From the NCBI GenBank assembly GCA_019412865.1, contig DXOJ01000312.1, positions 1 through 9,420 on the forward strand: a stretch of DNA of 9,420 nt, in the 5' to 3' direction. Below the pieces are notes generated by a model. That model had not been told where the DNA came from, searched no databases, and saw nothing but the letters and a program-made list of their open reading frames with translations. Positions 7,000-9,420 of the stretch are shown here, in pieces (within the stretch, counting starts at the first letter, position 1; each line of letters begins with the position of its first letter). The DNA is from Bacteroides sp. GTDB lineage: Bacteria > Bacteroidota > Bacteroidia > Bacteroidales > Bacteroidaceae. The translations under genes and the position numbers were made by a program.

Positions 7000-9339
7000 A
7001 AAGGGATATATAATAACATATTAGCAAGTTGTCTGATTGGTATCATTTTGTTTTCGGGCTGTTCGGTGACAAAACACCTGCCTGAAGGGGAGGTACTTTA
7101 TACAGGAGGAAAAACGGTGGTAGAGAATAAGTCGGCAACACCGGTAGGAGAGACGGCTTTAACAGAGATTGATGCGGCTCTTGACAAAACTCCCAGTACA
7201 AAGATGTTAGGAGGCCTTCTGCCTATTCCTTTTAAAATGTGGATGTATAACGACTTTGTGAAATATAAAAAGGGATTTGGAAAGTGGATGTTCAACCGCC
7301 TGGCTGCCAATCCTCCGGTGTTTATCTCTACTGTCAATCCGGAGGTTCGTATCAAGGTGGCTACAAACTTACTCCGTGATTATGGTTACTTCAATGGAAA
7401 AGTGACTTATGAAACATTGGTTGATAAGAAAGACAGCCTGAAAGCAAGTATTCTTTATACGGTAGACATGAAGAATCCTTATTTTATAGATACGGTTTAT
7501 TATCAGCGTTTCACTCCCCAAACGTTGCGCATTATGGAACGGGGACGTCGAATGTCCTATATAAGTCCCGGTGAGCAGTTTAACGTGGTCGATCTGGATG
7601 AAGAACGTACCCGTATCAGTACGCTGTTGCGTAACCGGGGATATTTTTACTTCCGTCCCGACTATATGACTTATCAGGCAGATACAACCTTAGTTCCCGG
7701 AGGACACATCAGTCTTCGTTTGATTCCTGTGTCGGGGTTGCCTGCTGCTGCGCAGCGTCCTTACTATGTAGGAGATGCTTCCGTCTATTTATACGGGAAG
7801 AATGGAGAAATGCCGAATGATAGCATGTTGTACAAGAATCTGAATATTCATTTCTATAAGAAACTGCAGGTTCGCCCGAACATGCTTTATCGGTGGTTGA
7901 ACTATCAGCAATTTGTGCGGAATACACAGATGCGTGCTTCCAACCGTACCCGGCTTTACAGCCAGTATCGGCAGGAACAGATTCAGGAGAAGCTCAGTCA
8001 GCTGGGAATATTCAGTTACTTGGATCTGCAATATGCTCCAAAAGATACAACAGCTGTTTGCGATACCTTGCAAGTGACGATGCAAGCTACTTTTGCCAAG
8101 CCGCTGGATGCCGAACTGGAATTGAATGTCGTAACCAAGAGTAACGACCAGACCGGGCCGGGAGCCTCATTCGGCGTCACCCGGAACAATGTGTTCGGAG
8201 GTGGAGAAAGCTGGAATGTAAAGCTGAAAGGTTCTTATGAGTGGCAAACCGGCGGAGGAGAGAAGAGTTCTCTGATGAATAGCTGGGAGATGGGAGTTTC
8301 TACTTCTTTGACTTTCCCGCGGGTGGTCTTCCCGCATTTGGGAAAACGGGAGTTCGACTTTCCGGCAACGACGACTTTCCGCCTGTACGTCGACCAGTTG
8401 AACCGTGCCAGATATTACAAACTGTTATCCTTCGGTGGAAATGCTACCTATGATTTCCAGCCGACACGTACAAGCAGACATAGTATTACCCCTTTCAAAT
8501 TGACATTCAATGTCCTGCAACATCAATCGGACGAATTTATTGCAATAGCGGAAGCCAATCCGGCCTTATATATCAGTTTGAAAGACCAGTTTATTCCTGC
8601 CATGGAATATACCTATACGTATGATAACGCTTCCGCACGCGGTATAAAAAATCCGATTTGGTGGCAATCCACCGTCACTTCTGCCGGAAACCTGACCTCC
8701 TTGATTTACCGTGCTTTCGGTCAGCCTTTCAACAAAGAAGATAAGCGTTTGCTCAACGTACCTTTCGCACAGTTTGTAAAGCTGAATACGGAGTTCCGCC
8801 ATTTGTGGAATATGGACAAGAATAATAAGATTGCTTCCCGTGTGGCCTTGGGTGCTCTCTTCTCTTATGGTAATGCAACGATAGCCCCTTACAGCGAACA
8901 ATTCTATGTAGGCGGTGCTAACAGTATTCGTGCCTTCACGGTGCGTAGCATCGGACCGGGTGGCTACCATCCGTCGGAAAGCCGCTATTCCTACCTCGAC
9001 CAGACGGGTACTTTCCGTTTCGAGGCAAATGTGGAATATCGTTTCCGTATCTTTAAGAGTATCTGGGGAGCTACTTTCCTGGATGCCGGAAATGTCTGGT
9101 TGATGCGTAAAGATGAGGCTCGTCCGGACTCACAGCTCGAACTGAAAACTTTCCCGAAACAAATCGCCTTGGGTACTGGTGTCGGTATTCGGTATGATAT
9201 GGATATTCTGGTGTTCCGTCTCGACTTCGGTATACCTTTGCATTTGCCCTACGATACCGAAAGAAGTGGATATTACAATGTCACAGGAACCTTTATGAAG
9301 AATCTGGGAATACATTTTGCTATCGGTTATCCCTTCTAA
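6997..9339 (+). CDS. tamL: TamL: lipoprotein TamA/BamA-family (Omp85) outer-membrane assembly protein
   Basis: 780-residue outer-membrane protein of the Omp85 superfamily, expected to pair with TamB. The N-terminus is a lipoprotein signal peptide (MKGIYNNIL..., hydrophobic 8-19, lipobox FSGC) giving acylated Cys22. The following SVTKHLPEGE matches the Bacteroidetes TamL form rather than proteobacterial TamA, and no acidic surface-export signal follows the Cys, in keeping with a periplasmic anchor. Residues about 25-370 hold POTRA-type repeats (for example NLLRDYGYFNGKV, LLRNRGYFYFRPDY, LSQLGIFSYLDLQY). From about 372 the beta-barrel begins, with the NNVFGGGESW turn. The L6 motif region GGANSIRAF lies at 639-647 (R645). 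The protein ends GIHFAIGYPF with terminal Phe780, the usual BAM-recognised beta-signal. The length fits TamL. Start ATG 6997 is fixed by the signal peptide and the adjoining tamB stop. A second BamA-like paralogue is the main alternative, less likely given the tamB neighbour and the lipobox. Confidence 0.92.
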   Translation: MKGIYNNILASCLIGIILFSGCSVTKHLPEGEVLYTGGKTVVENKSATPVGETALTEIDAALDKTPSTKMLGGLLPIPFKMWMYNDFVKYKKGFGKWMFNRLAANPPVFISTVNPEVRIKVATNLLRDYGYFNGKVTYETLVDKKDSLKASILYTVDMKNPYFIDTVYYQRFTPQTLRIMERGRRMSYISPGEQFNVVDLDEERTRISTLLRNRGYFYFRPDYMTYQADTTLVPGGHISLRLIPVSGLPAAAQRPYYVGDASVYLYGKNGEMPNDSMLYKNLNIHFYKKLQVRPNMLYRWLNYQQFVRNTQMRASNRTRLYSQYRQEQIQEKLSQLGIFSYLDLQYAPKDTTAVCDTLQVTMQATFAKPLDAELELNVVTKSNDQTGPGASFGVTRNNVFGGGESWNVKLKGSYEWQTGGGEKSSLMNSWEMGVSTSLTFPRVVFPHLGKREFDFPATTTFRLYVDQLNRARYYKLLSFGGNATYDFQPTRTSRHSITPFKLTFNVLQHQSDEFIAIAEANPALYISLKDQFIPAMEYTYTYDNASARGIKNPIWWQSTVTSAGNLTSLIYRAFGQPFNKEDKRLLNVPFAQFVKLNTEFRHLWNMDKNNKIASRVALGALFSYGNATIAPYSEQFYVGGANSIRAFTVRSIGPGGYHPSESRYSYLDQTGTFRFEANVEYRFRIFKSIWGATFLDAGNVWLMRKDEARPDSQLELKTFPKQIALGTGVGIRYDMDILVFRLDFGIPLHLPYDTERSGYYNVTGTFMKNLGIHFAIGYPF

Positions 9340-9420
9340 TGAATGATTTTTGTACGATTTTGGTAAATAATGATTGATATTTGTCCTGTTGGATTCAACT
9401 ATTTTTGTAAATTTGCAACG
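9340..9420. other. AT-rich intergenic end of window without a clear terminator
   Basis: The 81 bases after the tamL stop hold no coding region and no GC-rich hairpin followed by T residues. AATGATT occurs at 9342-9348 and 9369-9375, and ATTTTTGTA at 9346-9354 and 9401-9409. Transcription termination here is therefore unresolved, and the stretch looks more like the promoter region of a following gene. Confidence 0.5.
9400..9415 (+). promoter_or_regulatory. Two adjacent Bacteroides -7-type boxes for a gene beyond the window
   Basis: TATTTTTG (9400-9407) and TAAATTTG (9408-9415) both fit TAnnTTTG exactly and abut one another. TTTG occurs at 9380-9383 and TTG at 9389-9391, but the spacing to either box (16 or 24 bp from TTTG 9383) departs from the usual 19-21. 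The boxes suggest a promoter reading rightward out of the window, but AT-rich DNA produces such matches by chance. Confidence 0.35.

Noticed and set aside
7752..7757. CTGCGC-type local palindromes in tamL as regulatory sites
   Set aside because: Short, inside coding sequence and expected by chance; no spacing or context suggesting binding sites.
8566..8970. 134-codon open frame on the - strand inside tamL
   Set aside because: Covers barrel-coding sequence of tamL, has no recognisable domain, and the sense frame clearly encodes the conserved Omp85 barrel including the L6 region.

Overview
The window looks like chromosomal DNA of a Bacteroides-type bacterium (phylum Bacteroidota). The base composition is moderate, with hand counts of 44% to 56% GC in sampled stretches. 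No gene has a Shine-Dalgarno-like AGGAGG leader, and TAnnTTTG-like boxes occur in the spacers. The sensor kinase has the Bacteroides-style N-terminus and HDxKxPLgSI H-box. The Omp85 protein is a lipoprotein, the TamL variant typical of Bacteroidetes. Genus-level placement is an inference from these traits.

Three large genes, all on the + strand, fill almost the whole window. (1) At 35-2368 is a membrane-bound hybrid sensor kinase with a complete internal phosphorelay: HisKA, HATPase, REC and HPt. No separate DNA-binding response regulator is present to receive the phosphate. (2) After a 114-bp spacer with a weak promoter-like box and a perfect 7+7 bp inverted repeat, tamB runs from ATG 2483 to 6994. 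It encodes a roughly 1,500-residue inner-membrane-anchored, periplasm-spanning AsmA/TamB-type protein. (3) Only 2 bp further on, tamL (6997-9339) encodes a lipoprotein with POTRA-type repeats and a C-terminal Omp85 beta-barrel. The final 81 bp are AT-rich and carry TAnnTTTG boxes that may serve the next gene.

tamB and tamL almost certainly form one operon that makes both halves of the translocation and assembly module. TamL is the outer-membrane barrel. TamB is the beta-sheet bridge from the inner membrane, and the family is implicated in outer-membrane protein assembly and/or lipid transport across the periplasm. The kinase lies directly upstream in the same direction and could be co-transcribed or merely adjacent. 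A functional link is only a hypothesis.

I see no mobile elements, tRNA or rRNA genes, CRISPR arrays, or clear Rho-independent terminators. No wholly new system is evident. The points most worth a second look are the inverted repeat ahead of tamB, a sharply GC-richer segment inside tamB, the altered L6 motif (IRAF instead of the usual [V/I]RG[F/Y]) in the TamL barrel, and the kinase-TAM neighbourhood.
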